A DNA stretch of 64,000 bases from Aradus depressus (GCA_963662175.1 OY759215.1:11397079-11461078), one strand, 5' to 3'; shown: positions 42,080 to 53,849, counted from the first letter of the stretch. Made by a program: numbers and translations. The notes: generated from the sequence alone by a model not told the origin.

Positions 42080-43140
42080 AAATGGGAGTTGTTTGTTTGT
42101 TCCAACATCACGCCTAAACAGCTGATCATATGTGGTGTCATAAAGTATCCATAAAGGGCGCCTGTAGCTCAGAGGTAGCGTGCTAGCTTATTGAGCTCAA
42201 GATCACGGGTTCGTTCACGGCAATCTGGGAAGTGAAAAAACCTTGAGCATGCTGCCCTTCGGATGGGACATTAAGCAATGATCCCGAACCTGTGCGTTGT
42301 CAGATACTCTTTAAAAAACCCTACCCTAGGTGAATAAACCAGAGTAGACAACATTTAGGACTCCTATAGTAGACTCGAGCTCATGTCCACCAGAGAAAGG
42401 AAAGAGCGCTCTGGTAGTAGGTGATTTGAGTACGTAGTTAAAGCCCGGGCATGAGACAATTACTGACTAAATTATTAAATAGAAGGGTGGGGGATGGCAT
42501 AAAACATAAAAATTAATTCAATGATTGATCGGATTTTCATAAAATTTCTCCTATAGCATCCTTAGAAAAACCGATTGAAAAAAATAATATAATATAAGTG
42601 GTGTCTCAAAATATCGAGTGGGGGGGCGGGAGGACTTTGTGGGGGGCCGAAACATAAAATGTATGCTCACTCCACAACTATTGTCCCATTGTGAAGGGCT
42701 GATGTATCCCTACCCTCGCTTTTTAGACATGGCTATACGGTGTTTCAAGATTTTGAACGGCGGGAGGGCTTGGGGGAACACCCCCAGATAACAATCCGCA
42801 AAAGACCGATTGAAAAATAGGCTATGTCGTGTAAAAAAATTTTAACTAGAGAGGGCCCCGAAACATAAAATTAGTACTAAACATTAACGATTGATCGAAT
42901 TTTTATGAAATTTGACCTGTGGCATCATTATAAGCCAGATTGAGACGTGGACTAAAAGGCACCTAAAAATTTTGAATGTGAGGGGGTTGTGGTGGGGGTG
43001 GCTCAACATAAAATTATTTATAGTTTTTTTATATAATTTGTTCGGATTTTGATGTCATGAACTGTCAAAGGATGGCTTAGAAATCGCTCGACAGATAGAT
43101 ATAGATAGTTGTCTGGGGAACGCCGGGTAATATTGCTAGT
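42080..43140 (+). mobile_element. Helitron-like non-autonomous element
   Basis: The left part contains ttgaaatgggagttgtttg, tttgttccaacatcacgcc and taaacagctgatcat, words common near the start of insect Helitron-type repeats. The right end reads gggaacgccgggtaata then ttgctagt, resembling the conserved CTAG-type Helitron terminus. Inside are two diverged copies of a block: gattgatcggattttcat at 42523 and gattgatcgaatttttat at 42892, each followed by G-rich sequence and cataaaat. The SINE at 42155-42456 is inserted near its left end. There is no Rep/helicase coding sequence. Confidence 0.55.
42155..42456 (+). mobile_element. tRNA-derived SINE, nearly complete copy
   Basis: Head gggcgcctgtagctcagagg, B-box region gggttcgttcac, body cccttcggatgggacatt and end aaagcccgggcatgag. 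It is inserted in the Helitron-like element. Confidence 0.87.
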
Positions 43141-43316
43141 ATAGTATAAAGAAATGACTACAATATTATCCCAAATGACCAAGTTACGATTGCTAAATGG
43201 ATACTGTTGTCAGTTATTTTCAGCATACATTTTATTTTCAGCTTCCAAATAGTCTTAAATACACCTACCTGAGTACGTATACCTGTATATCACAAACCAG
43301 GAAAAAATTGTGTAGA

Positions 43317-43477
43317 GGCCGTACAGGCTCGGGAACATCGAACATCCCATTCGAAGGATGGCGTGTACAAGGTTGTTTCACCTGTCAGATAAAAAAACAT
43401 AAGGGCTTCTGCCGGGTTTTGAAACCGTGATCTTAAGCTCAGTAGCCTAGTATGTTGCCTCTGAGCTACCGGCGTCC
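43317..43477 (-). mobile_element. tRNA-derived SINE, 3'-truncated copy
   Basis: gtacaggctcgggaacatcg, cattcgaaggatggcgtg, gggttttgaaaccgtgatc and ctgagctaccggcgtcc; the 3' half is missing. Confidence 0.8.
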
Positions 43478-43649
43478 AAGCTAGGACGAAAGATGATGTG
43501 TACAAAAGAACAAAGAAAAAAATACACTCCTTCACAACTCATCCTGAGATTGGGTGAAAAATTCTTCACATGTCCCAAAGGAGCATTTTTCTGAGCACAG
43601 CTCAGAACATCAGCAAAAGGAATGAGAGACGACAATGGAGGGTGAAGAA

Positions 43650-44515
43650 GTGAGTTGTACGTGTGCAACAGAAACACATATCATCAGTAGGAGTGTTTGT
43701 TGGCTCCTGATCGTTTGTGGTGTGATCTGAGTATGAGCCCTCAAAGAGTTGTATGTGTGCAACAGAACCACACACACCATCAGTAGGAGTGTTTTTTGGC
43801 TCCTGACCGTTTGTGGTGTGATCTGAGTATGAGCCCTCAAAGAGTTGTATGTGTGCAACAGAACCACACACTCCATCAGTAGGAGTGTTTGTTGGATCCT
43901 GACCGTTTGTGGTGTGATCTGAGTATGAGCCCTCAAAGAGTTGTATGTGTGCAACAGAACCACACACACCATCAGTAGGAGTGTTTTTTGGCTCCTGACC
44001 GTTTGTGGTGTGATCTGAGTATGAGCCCTCAAAGAGTTGTATGTGTGCAACAGAACCACACACACCATCAGTAGGAGTGTTTGTTGGCTCCTGACCGTTT
44101 GTGGTGTGATCTGAGTATGAGCCCTCAAAGAGTTGTATGTGTGCAACAGAACCACACACACCATCAGTAGGAGTGTTTGTTGGCTCCTGACCGTTTGTGG
44201 TGTGATCTGAGTATGAGCCCTCAAAGAGTTGTATGCGTGCAACAGAACCACACACACCATCAGTAGGAGTGTTTGTTGGCTCCTGACCGTTTGTGGTGTG
44301 ATCTGAGTATGAGCCCTCAAAGAGTTGTATGTGTGCAACAGAACCACACACACCATCAGTAGGAGTGTTTTTTGGCTCCTGACCGTTTGTGGTGTGATCT
44401 GAGTATGAGCCCCAAAGAGTTGCATGTGTGCAACAGAAACACACACACAATGAGTAAGGAGGGTTTGTTGGCTCCTAACCGCTTGTGGTATGATCTGAAT
44501 AAGAGCCCCCAAAGA
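43650..44515 (-). repeat. 96-bp minisatellite, about nine units
   Basis: Unit: tcagtaggagtgtttgttgg, ctcctgaccgtttgtggtgt, gatctgagtatgagccctc, aaagagttgtatgtgtgc, aacagaaccacacacacca. Unit starts are near 43684, 43780, 43876 and so on, exactly 96 bp apart; outer units are diverged. Because 96 is a multiple of 3, minus-strand frames stay open for 282 and 315 codons, with a 32-residue repeat such as GSVAHIQLFEGSYSDHTTN. Two overlapping open frames and the lack of other gene signals make a protein unlikely. Confidence 0.93.
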
Positions 44516-44979
44516 TTTCTCAAGTTTTCCAGAACTTTGGGTTGGATATATTCTCACTAGACATTTTGGGGTAGAATTTGGAGAATAGTTTTTGAAATAG
44601 ATTCTCCACTCCCTGCAGATCGAGAATGTTACCTACCTCAATGAACTTATTTCTAAGAGACACTGATACAAAGAGTCAGGTTGGGAGAAGTGAGTTAGTC
44701 GGCTACCAAATGACATTTCTTTGTTGGAATGGTTTCTTTGTTGGTGTAATCAGTGGCCAACCTAGAAGACATCTCACCCTTGTCTCTCTCATGACAACCC
44801 CCGGCCTCCTTCTCAACCCCTCCAAACCTCTACAACTGTCTTGGCTGGCTTTAATTAACTCTAAACAATCAAGTTCCTCGGTTATCATAAACACACAAAC
44901 CAGTAGTGTTCGTGAATCCACCTTTAAAAAAAAAATCGAATGAAGAAAACATGAACCGTTGATGCCAAAACATTACTTT

Positions 44980-45090
44980 CATATAACCAGTAATGCCATT
45001 ATCAAATGATTTTGAGAAAAGAGACGGTAAGGGGATGTGTAAAAAAGGGGTTGGTATAATAGAGACCTGTTATGGCCATATATTTTACTT
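44980..45090 (+). repeat. Family E dispersed repeat
   Basis: taatgccattatcaaatgat, ttgagaaaagagacgg, ggttggtataatagag and cctgttatggccatat. Confidence 0.6.
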
Positions 45091-45099
45091 ACCCAGCTA

Positions 45100-45310
45100 T
45101 CAGAAGTAAAGGGGAAATTTCGTAGATAATCGATGCGGAGAAATAACTCTCGAAAGATTGAATATATAAACGCTAAATTTTACATGTGTATCCAGAAACC
45201 TGTAAAGACAACTTATAGTTTTTCAGCCAAATCGGTCGAAGGTAAGGGGAGGCTTAACATAAAAACTCTAACTGCCGTTGTAATGAATGTATTGACTCAA
45301 CATCATTGTA
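45100..45310 (+). repeat. Family A repeat fragment
   Basis: aaataactctcgaaagattg, tttcagccaaatcggtcg and ctgccgttgtaatgaatgt. Confidence 0.62.
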
Positions 45311-45601
45311 TAACCCCAGTCATTATATTACCCCTTTTAATGTGTTGAACACTGAGTGTGCTGAGACATTAAAGATTTTTGTTTTTTTGTTTTTTTAAAT
45401 TATTTGAACGGATATGTGCATTCATTTATAAATAATTTCAAAAAGGAAAATGACCAAAATCCGCGACCCGTCAACTGAATAAACAGCATTTTCCGTTAGA
45501 AAACACTTAATTTTGTTTTTAAAATTTTTCAAAGGCAGGTGGCGCACCGAACTTGGTAACTTGTTAAATAATTTACAAGAAAGAAAATAAAAGCCATTTT
45601 A

Positions 45602-45800
45602 GGAAGGCCATGGTGGCCGTGCGGGCTAGAGCGTAGGGCTTTGGTCGCATGGTTTCACCATGGTTTGCGGGTTCGAATCCCGTCCGGGAGTGAGTTTTAT
45701 TTCATAGATAGAACTCCCTCCCTCCTGGGGCCATGTATGTCGTAAATAACTAGTAAATTACACAGTGACATGGCTAATATGCAACGTACATAAGGCAAAA
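45602..45800 (+). mobile_element. Second tRNA-derived SINE family
   Basis: The head gccatggtggccgtgcgggc and B box GGGTTCGAATCCCG (45669-45682) are tRNA-like, possibly Leu or Ser type given the extra arm-length spacing. It is followed by gttttatttcatagatagaa, ctccctccctcctgggg and a tail through gtacataaggcaaaaaaa. A reversed, shorter copy lies at 57815-57945. It is not a functional tRNA: the acceptor stem does not pair well. Confidence 0.68.
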
Positions 45801-45874
45801 AAAAAAATTAGGTTCTTGTTTGTTGTAAATAATAATATTTTAAAAACTCAAGTTCGTTAACTTTTGTAATTTGT

Positions 45875-46250
45875 AAACGCTAAAAATGTATTGACGCAAA
45901 ATTTCATACGTAAAGTCAAAGCCCTATAAGGACGACAACTAATAATTTTCAGCGGAATCTGCCAAAGGGGAGGGAGGGAACAGAGGGGGCTCAACGCAAT
46001 CCCAATAACTGCCGATTTAATGAAAGTATCTACATGAAATTTTATATTTAATTTCAGAACCCCATAGGGACATTTCCTATTAATTTCCCGAAAGATCGGT
46101 TGAAGGGAAGGGGGAATGAGAGAAGAGAACTCGACTCAAATACCCAATAACTGCCGATGTAATGAATGTATCGGCACAAAATTTCGTTAGAAGATTCAGA
46201 AGCCACTAGATAAGTCAAGTATTGAATTTTTGCGCAGACGGTCGACTGAC
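45875..46250 (+). repeat. Family A repeat, plus strand
   Basis: ctaataattttcagcggaat, actgccgatttaatgaaag, ccgaaagatcggttgaagg and aactgccgatgtaatgaatg; ends at cggtcgactgac. Confidence 0.72.
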
Positions 46251-47044
46251 ATTTCTTATTTACCTTCGAGGTTTTCTCCTCGTTATGTTTCCACAGATGC
46301 ACATATAGTGAGACAGTTTGTTTTTTTCATTTTTGTACTAGATACAGATGTTGAAAACTCGAATTTTTGATCGAATACATAACATCCCCTGTTCCTTATT
46401 ATATATTCCACTCATTATTTTCCCATCCTATATATAACATCTATCAACAATTTTGTATGAAACCTGTATGTGCCAAGAGGTGGATTTAAAGTTGTATATA
46501 AATTTCTCTTGATAAGGTAGTTCCGAGAGGAAGGCTGGTCGTGTTAGCTTCAACTATTAATAATTATACACAGGCTTGCCTGGCGCTCATATATCCTCTG
46601 GCCCTTGCAACATTTGTCGCGGTCGGCGCGTGACTTGACTCCATGATAATGCCCACCTTCTGCTGGGCTCCTCATCCCCAGGCAAATAGACCTCAAATAT
46701 ATTTCTTCGTATAAAACCAAGTCTAGCGTCAAGGTGGAAACATCTTGTAGGCAATCCGAGAATTTTATCTTTTATGGATAAAAAAACAAACTAAATTTTA
46801 CATAGGAGGTTTTGTCAAAAAGACGAAATACCAATGTTTGTATGTGAACAACTGAAGGTTTGTATGGATAGTAATTGTCTTCGGAACCTTTCAATTAAGT
46901 GCTACACCAAATTAAAAGTTTGTGAACCGTCGCTGTACAGTATTTCATTCCATACTTGATAAAAATAACACATATCCACCAGGGAAAGCCAGCATTCAGT
47001 CACATTAGACCCTTTTCAGTGATATATCTATAATTGACAAGTAA
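46251..47044. other. Intronic stretch, nothing recognised
   Basis: Mostly AT-rich. A less AT-rich patch at 46540-46740 gives a 60-codon minus-strand frame that I do not recognise. Confidence 0.4.
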
Positions 47045-47250
47045 AAAAAGTTGACGGTGAATCACAGACAATGTACTTCCCCAGAACGAAATAATCAATT
47101 CGCTCCCCTCCAAAACCAGTCGACACTTTGCGCTAATAATCAATAGTGGACTTACACAGGGGATCCTAAATCCTCATACTAAATTTTGTGTCGATAAATT
47201 CATTACATCGACAGTTATTAAGGTGTTTAAGCCCCGTCGTTGAAATGCAA
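47045..47250 (-). repeat. Family A repeat, minus strand
   Basis: gacggtgaatcacagacaat, gtacttccccagaacg, aaaaccagtcgacactttgc and taaattttgtgtcgataaat. Confidence 0.72.
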
Positions 47251-47626
47251 TGCCCTCATGAAGTTTTGACGTTAAATATGAAATCATACATTACATCGGC
47301 AGCTATTAGAGTGTAATGATGTACTGCCTATTACTAGCAGTGGAAGCCGAGAACAGACATCAAAAACACTTGAGGGCGGAAATTCCAGTTAAGTTAACAC
47401 TGGACAAAAACCCTCCTGAAATAAACCTATATTTCCGATTAGGAAAAGTCTGGAGTCCAGATGATCGCCACTTCTGCTGGGAAAGGGGTGAGAGAGAGAA
47501 AATAAGAAAAATAGTTATAAAAGAAAAACGTGGAAATATAATCTTCAAATAAACTCAAAAATCACTTCAAAATAACTAATAGACTGGTGAAATATCTAAT
47601 ACAAAGGATCCCCTCTAAAGAATAAT

Positions 47627-47629
47627 ATA

Positions 47630-47672
<43 letters not shown>
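47627..47672 (+). repeat. (TA)n microsatellite
   Basis: atatatatgtatat followed by an uninterrupted TA run. Confidence 0.95.
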
Positions 47673-47676
<4 letters not shown>

Positions 47677-47934
47677 ATTTCAAATATACTTCATTTACAA
47701 TATACATACAGCACCTGGTATGTTCGCTCTCTGAGGGGGCAAGTTGGTCTCTCTAGCTCGACTAGGAATCGAATGGTTCAAATAATGTTGGTTGATGGCC
47801 TACCTAGGAGTTGAGCGCTCCCGGTGTACAACCGTTCAATCAACATATATTTCCGAACGACTATCGATAATGAGGTGGGGTGCGTTCCATATCATGGATC
47901 TAAACCATATATGTGAACCATAAATGTAACTTCG

Positions 47935-48185
47935 TTACAAGAGTTTTTGTGTTAAGCCTCCCCCCTAATTACCCCTTTCCCTTTGATATATTTGGCTGAA
48001 AATCTATATGTGTCGTCCTTAAAGGGTTCTGGATACACATAAAAACTTTTCAGTCGATACATTCATTACATCGGGAGTTATCTTCTTCACAGAGACACAG
48101 AGAGACAATTTTTTTTTCATTTTGGATTCTCTAGAAAAACCTCTAGGTCGGAAATCATGAAATTTCGTTGAAAATTCGGAATCAC
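47935..48185 (-). repeat. Family A repeat, minus strand
   Basis: gttaagcctcccccctaatt, atatgtgtcgtccttaaagg, gtcgatacattcattacatc and aatttcgttgaaaattcgg. Confidence 0.72.
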
Positions 48186-48629
48186 ATTAAACATAGGTAT
48201 TTGTTTTCAATTTATGTATTGTTAAAAAAAATATAAATTCTATCATTATTTTATATATGAAAAATTGTATTGGTTTTCCTAAATTATTAGTAACTACTAT
48301 ACAATCATTTGAATTTAGCGATAATACCAAATCATTCAAAAAGACACTAAGTCATGACATTTTTATCTTTATTTTTTTATATAAAAACTATTTTGAATGA
48401 ATAAAACATGTAAAAAAACATACTATTCCCAAGCATATACATTTTCACCTAAAGTAAGTGATCACACCAAAATAATTTGTAGCGAATTAAGGGAAGGGGT
48501 TTGAATATTAAAATTGTCCATAACTCAAAACCATCTTTTCTGACTTAGTTCCTTTCACTTGTAAGCCCAAGATTTATTTCGAACTTTGTATGCTTATTAG
48601 TTATTTTCATTAATTGTATTTTTTTACCT

Positions 48630-48665
48630 GAAGATGGTCCAATCTGACTGAAAGACTGACTCTGA
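48630..48665 (+). ncRNA. Weak hammerhead-like core
   Basis: CTGAAGA is followed by an extra U, a short stem GGTC/GACT, GAAA and a possible small hairpin AG-ACUGA-CU. No stem I partner is visible. It may be only a relic or chance. Confidence 0.25.
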
Positions 48666-48689
48666 CAACAACTCTGGGTTCTTTTATCA

Positions 48690-48880
48690 AGTATGAAATG
48701 AATTTGAGAGGAGGGAAAAGTGGGAATGTGGTCTGGTTGATATAAAAAAGTGGGAAAAGTGATTGGTATAAGAAAGTGGGAAAACTGGTTGGTATAAAAA
48801 AGTTGGAAAACTGGTTGGTATAAAAAAGTGGGAAAACTGATTGGTATAAAAAAAGTCCTGTTATAGTAACATCACATATA
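48690..48880 (+). repeat. Family E repeat with internal 26-bp tandem expansion
   Basis: About four or five units of ggttggtataaaaaagtggg plus aaaact lie between 48736 and 48860, followed by the usual gtcctgttatagtaacatc. Confidence 0.8.
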
Positions 48881-49429
48881 TTTTATTATTATTTTTTTTT
48901 TTCATTTTTGGGTTCAGAGAATCCGAAAACATGAAATTCGTGGCTGGTTTGGTAAAAAATGCGGTTGGATGTATTTTTGACCAATAGAATTCCTAAAAGC
49001 TCCAATTCCTGGTATTGAATGTCTGTCAAAGTTTGTTCCTTGTTCGGCTATATGACAGTAGGTTCCGTGGATAATGTCCTTTGTCAAGTGGAGAAGACTT
49101 TTTCTAAGGGCTCACACCTTTTGTTGCATACAAAAGGGTTCCTAAGAAAAGACCACAACCCCACCCCGGGTTATTCTAAATAATAAACTGAAATTGAGTT
49201 TTTTTTTATTTTTTATTTTTTTTTTTATTCAACATTTTCTATTCTATCGTCTAAAGTTGACCGGGTAATGAACTTTTTGATATAATTCTCAATAATCCAA
49301 AAGTTTTGTTTCAAACAAAAAACATTGAAAAAAAAGTTCAATTAAATCCTTCTTTTTTCTCTCCTTCCTCCAAAACGCTATCGACTGTTAGGAGTAAAAA
49401 TGAATGGTTGACTTTCATAGATGCTAATA

Positions 49430-49830
49430 AATCCTCACACTAAATTTTGTGTCTGAATTCATTACATCGGCAGTTATTAGGGTTTTTGAGTTGAGCCCCC
49501 TCCTCTTCAGCCGATTTCGTGAAATTAATAGGTGTCGTCCTTTTGGGTTTTTGAATTTACATTTTTATTAAATTTCTAGTCAATACATTCATTTTATCGA
49601 CAGTTATTAAAGTTTTTGAAGCCCTCCCCCCTAATCCCGTTTTTCTTTGACCAATTTGGTCGATAATCAATAGATGTCTTTCTTATGGGGTTGTAGATAC
49701 ATAAATTAAATATGATAATATATTCAACGGAAGTTGACGTATTCACAGATAGCATTTTTTTTTTTAATTTTTGAAATCAGGGTGTCGGAAAACATGAAAT
49801 TCTGGTGAAAACTCAACATCGAATTTCTGA
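49430..49830 (-). repeat. Family A repeat, minus strand, near complete
   Basis: Two tandem-like blocks (cattacatcggcagttatta and cattttatcgacagttatta), tcttcagccgatttcgtg, a T-run and gaaattctggtgaaaactc, ending ggattacttcg. Confidence 0.74.
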
Positions 49831-50034
49831 TGGATTACTTCGTATAGCAGTATAATAGTTAATAGCATAATAATTTGTGTGTTTTTGTAAAATAAATTTT
49901 TTTGATCGCCAAACATTTTTTTGTAACAACTCCCTTTTCTGGAAGCGCCCTTCAACAACTCCCTTCTTCTCAGAGAGAGACCGCCACAGTCAAGGTTTTG
50001 GCTATAAAAAGAAGGGTCCCCAGGAGTAGAATGT

Positions 50035-50110
50035 TCATAGTGACCAGAAGAAGGGACTTGTAAGTGTCCCGAAATATTGTCGGAAAAAACATCCCAGAGA
50101 AGTTTAAGAA
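50035..50110 (+). repeat. Fragment of the 35-kb fold-back family
   Basis: catagtgaccagaagaaggg, acttgtaagtgtcccgaaat and attgtcgg, then catcccagagaagtttaag, matches the 34920-35100 region in reverse order. The GGGAC/GTCCC stem followed by GAAA is preserved; the core reads CAGAAGA instead of CTGANGA. Confidence 0.65.
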
Positions 50111-50934
50111 ACACGCTAAGAAAGAATTCGACATTTATTTTGTGTCTTTCAGTAATCAAGGGAGCTTCACCAGTCCCAGTCCCTTCAGTATAAATGCAAA
50201 ATTTTCAATTCCAGATTGATGAAATTTCTATATGCTGTAATTATAAGGTTTTTCGGCATACTCGTATATTTTGCGACCCTCGAAAAAATGTATTTAATAT
50301 AAAATTGTGCCTTTCAGTTTTCTCGTTACAACTCGATTCTCAATTTTTGACTGATTTCGATCAAAATCTAACCACTTAGGTCTGGTTACATCTTTATTTA
50401 AAATGTCAAACTTATTGATTCAATTGTTTTTGAAAAAGAACGCTCACAAAATTCCAGTAATAATATGCACGTAACAATAACAAACAGGTACACAGGCATC
50501 ATCCCGAAAATGATCAAATCGTATTCATGGCGCCTTAAAATGTAAAATCCCATTGAAAACTCGACCTTAAATTTTCGTACGATTACAATACTCCTTTTTC
50601 AATATTGTCTTGTACAGTCATTCTTATAAATATAGCAGGAACTGTTTCTCCATTATTGAATTCCTTTAAATTCATGAGATATACAAATAAAAGGCTGCTC
50701 TTTATTGAAATGTTCCCAATTTATTTCCTGGAGCAGCCAAGTTCTCAGATATTGGAGAGATTCCAGTTCTACATTGAGAAAATTCATGATTCAAGGAGAT
50801 TCCAAAAATACAATACAACTTACTAGGTAATAATTTTAATATATTTTTCAAAAAATACACATCTATAATTTTGCCTGGTACAACATTGTCTACTGTATTC
50901 TGTGGTCAACCTTGCGCCGAAAATATGCGCTGCT

Positions 50935-51047
50935 GACAGGCTCGAAGACTATCGCTTAGCGGGTGCTCAAGATTTCCCTAGATAATTTCAGGGCTTCGAT
51001 TGGGTTTCTAACCTGCGATCTTGATGTCGGTAGGAAAGCATGAGGAT
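50935..51047 (-). mobile_element. tRNA-derived SINE, old fragment
   Basis: gacaggctcgaagactatcg, gggcttcgattgggtttc and gcgatcttgatgtc retain the order of the SINE head and body but are highly diverged. Confidence 0.6.
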
Positions 51048-51234
51048 TACAGTATTTGTCATTTTTGAAAATTGTCCTCTGATATTTTTTGCAGATAAAT
51101 TATTAAAATGCTTCTTTCCACTAATATTTCTTAAATAAGGTTGTTAATTTGTACAGAATGCTGAGTATATAGGAAGTTTCAGTTTGGAATATTGTCGGAA
51201 TTATTAACTTGGTCTTTATGCTAATTAACATTTT

Positions 51235-51900
51235 TACTTTCTATACCTATAGTATAAGCAAATATTTTAATCGTGCGAAAATTCGAGATCGAGTTTTCAA
51301 CGGATTTTCATGTTTCAAGGTCTCCTGAATACGTTTTGACCATTTTTGAGAAGATGTACATAATATGTCTGTGCGTGTGTATATATGATCGGAAAGTTGT
51401 GAGCTCTCTACCCCAACAATGATTATAGCTATGATCTTGAAATTTCGAATGAAGGATTCACATGTGCTAGGCTTAGATTTGATTAGTTTTGATCGAAATC
51501 GGATGAAAATTGAGACGACTTTACTCCGGGGCCTAAGTACATTTTCCAAGATACCGTTTATGTTTATGACCTAATCGAAAATTGTTTCAAGTAAAGTTGT
51601 AGGGAACATTAAAATACATATTTTATATGAAATACTATTTTTTATAGGTAGTTCGGTTTTTGAGATACATGCCGAAAACTTTCTTGAAAGGTAGGTTTGA
51701 AACACATGGTTTTAGATGTTTTCTTCATTTACCCGGAAACAGTTAGTCCTATCGAAAAATTAATTTTTACCACAAATGTTCCTTATAAAATTTCCAATCG
51801 CTAACAAGTCTCAGATTTGAGATAGGATCAATATGACAAACTTTATAGCGGTCCGAAGAATGTAAACTAAATGTCTATAAGCAATATATCTAACAATAAG
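51235..51900 (+). repeat. Family B dispersed repeat, long copy
   Basis: Starts tatacctatagtataagc, then atcgtgcgaaaattcgag, atcgagttttcaacgg and gtctcctgaatacgttttg. The body holds agttgtagggaacattaa, gagatacatgccgaaaac and cagttagtcctatcg. The body is matched in reverse at 61145-61880. There is no coding capacity. Confidence 0.72.
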
Positions 51901-51957
51901 CAATGTTTAAATCGTCCCTCATGGTAACGAACCCTCTCCCCCTCCCTTCTCAAAATC

Positions 51958-52068
51958 AGGTTAGGTTAGGTTTTATGACTCATGCAACTAAGGACCTCGG
52001 TCGGGTTACGAACCCACAACCTTGAGCTCAGAAGTCAAGCACGCATACCACTGAGCTACCGGCGCCCC
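51958..52068 (-). mobile_element. tRNA-derived SINE, body deleted
   Basis: ggttaggttaggttttatga and ctcatgc (tail and 3' end) are fused directly to ggacctcggtcgggttacg and the head ending gagctaccggcgccccc, so about 230 bp of body is missing. Confidence 0.85.
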
Positions 52069-52080
52069 CTTTCTCAGAAT

Positions 52081-52350
52081 CATTTCATTTTGTCTCTTTA
52101 TACAGTTTAATCCTGAGATTAGACATTATTTTACCCAGTAATATCAGTATGAAATAATTTTGAGAAGGGGAAGAGGAGTGAGATTGAGCTGTATGTGTGG
52201 TTGGTATAAGAATGTCCGTTATTATAATCTCAGGATTACACTGTATAAAGAGACAAAATGAAATGATTTTGAGAAGAGGAGTGGGAGAGAGTGTCATCTT
52301 TAATTGTGGTTGGTATAAGAAAGTCCTGTAAGTGGCAACATCACATATTT
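52081..52350 (+). repeat. Family E copy with a 39-bp inverted repeat
   Basis: 52081-52119 and 52228-52266 are reverse complements with one mismatch (tgtctctttatacag and its partner). The interval contains family E sequence, and a second partial family E unit follows to 52350. Confidence 0.8.
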
Positions 52351-52980
52351 GTAGTCTTGTAGTGAATTTGGTCTCTAACTCTGATAATATCGGATTTTTC
52401 TTATTGCCTACTATTTTTTTTCCTATTTACCATTCCTGATTTCAATTTTATAATCACTATGATCGTATTTTAGTTTGTTTCAATGATACATCGCAAGTTA
52501 ACACTAGTACATTATTTTTAAAATTCACTTGTATTTGAAGGAGGTATTATTGAGGATTTTTATTTTAAAAAATCACATTTCTTTTAAAACCAAATTTCTA
52601 CCTTTCAATTTAATTTTTTTAATTTAAATTTTACAACTTTGCCCTAGTCTCTTAACGACTTTTCCAATGATACATTACACACCAAACTACAACCATTACC
52701 CAACAATTTGACAACCATACTGCCAGAATGGCTCTCATAAAATATGAAAATTTATTACCTCGACTATAGAAAGAGAGCGTACACAGATAAAGATAAACAG
52801 AGAGCGTATTCGACAGAGAAGGAAGGAGGAGCGGGGGTGGTTAACATAGGACGAGGGGAAGCTAAAATCCAGCACATTACACAAAGCATCCAAAACGTAA
52901 GATGACGCAGACAGAAAAAATGTGCATGGTCGTGAAAAATCTTGCGTCGAAAATATGCACAAAAAGTCGATGCATTTCAA
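52351..52980. other. Intronic stretch, nothing recognised
   Basis: AT-rich, with a purine-rich segment at 52765-52860. The segment just before 52985 is probably the 3' untranslated end of the following LINE. Confidence 0.4.
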
Positions 52981-52984
52981 ATAA

Positions 52985-53490
52985 AATTGTCTTCCAAAAA
53001 TACATTTTCTTCCTGCGGCCCTACGGTTCAAAAACAAACATGGGCCTCCGTCACTATCCCCCTCCATTCGTCTCGATCTGAAACCTTCTCCCTCCATCCT
53101 CTGATGCCCAACACTCGGAGGTCCGCCTCGACGTCGTCCAGCCAACGGAGTCTCGGTCTTCCTCTTCTCCTGGCACCGCCTGGCCTACCGTAGAGGACCT
53201 GTTTAGGGAGTCTTCCTCCTTCCATACTCTCTACGTGGCCCAACCAACGTAATCTCGCCTGCTTGATCAGGTCGGAATCCCCGTAGAGGTCTCTCAATTC
53301 TCTGTTCGTTCGGATACGCCATCTGCCGTTCTCGGAAACAGATCCGTAAATCTTTTTAAATCTTTCTCCTACAGTTGCAGAATCTCTTCATTTTCTTTTG
53401 TCAACGTCCAAGTTTCACTTGTGTAAGTCACAATATGACGGACAATGCTTTTATAAACGATTAGCTTGGCCCTTTACGTCAATGTGCGGA
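52985..53490 (-). pseudogene. RTE/BovB-like LINE ORF2 C-terminal relic
   Basis: Minus-strand translation gives, in shifted frames, YKSIVRHIVTYTSETWTL, then TNRELRDLYGD. It continues with LRWLGHVESMEGGRLPKQVL, GRPGGARRRGRPRLRW, LDDVEADLRVLG and DRDEWRGIVTEA before a stop at about 53028. This series is the standard C-terminal end of many insect endonuclease-reverse transcriptase elements. The upstream RT part is broken by a stop and at least one frameshift near 53310-53400, and everything N-terminal is missing. Confidence 0.83.
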
Positions 53491-53849
53491 ACTTGAGTAT
53501 TCTTTGGACAGCAAATAGACATCTGTTCCCTGCAGCAATGGGTGTATAAATACATATGGAGCATAAAATTGAACGTATCGAAGCCCTCAACATAAACGTA
53601 CATTGAGTTTTTCGAAATTAGTTATGACAATGCGGCCATAAGCTTTAACATCTCCGCATTTTACGTTGAAATAATGAAAATTTTGATATCTGGTTTTCAG
53701 CGTCTTGTTGATATATAGTTTACTTAGAGCTATTTGCTGGGTGTGTAGTAAAAAGTGTCAGGGTGTCTTTACTGACTAATGGTGAGACTGGAGGAGGTCC
53801 TAACAGATAGCTGGCCCTGAAGTAGAAGGTAAGGGCATTTGTCTGCCAA

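Noticed and set aside
43602..44557. Secreted or structural repeat protein from the 96-bp array
   Set aside because: Two frames are open equally well, there is no signal peptide, promoter or splice context, and the openness follows from the period.
45602..45690. Possible tRNA gene
   Set aside because: It has a good B box, but the ends do not pair as an acceptor stem, and a SINE-like body and a second truncated copy exist at 57815-57945.
47316..47552. 78-codon frame as a host gene
   Set aside because: No recognisable domain, flanked by family A repeat, and the opposite strand is equally open; not supportable.
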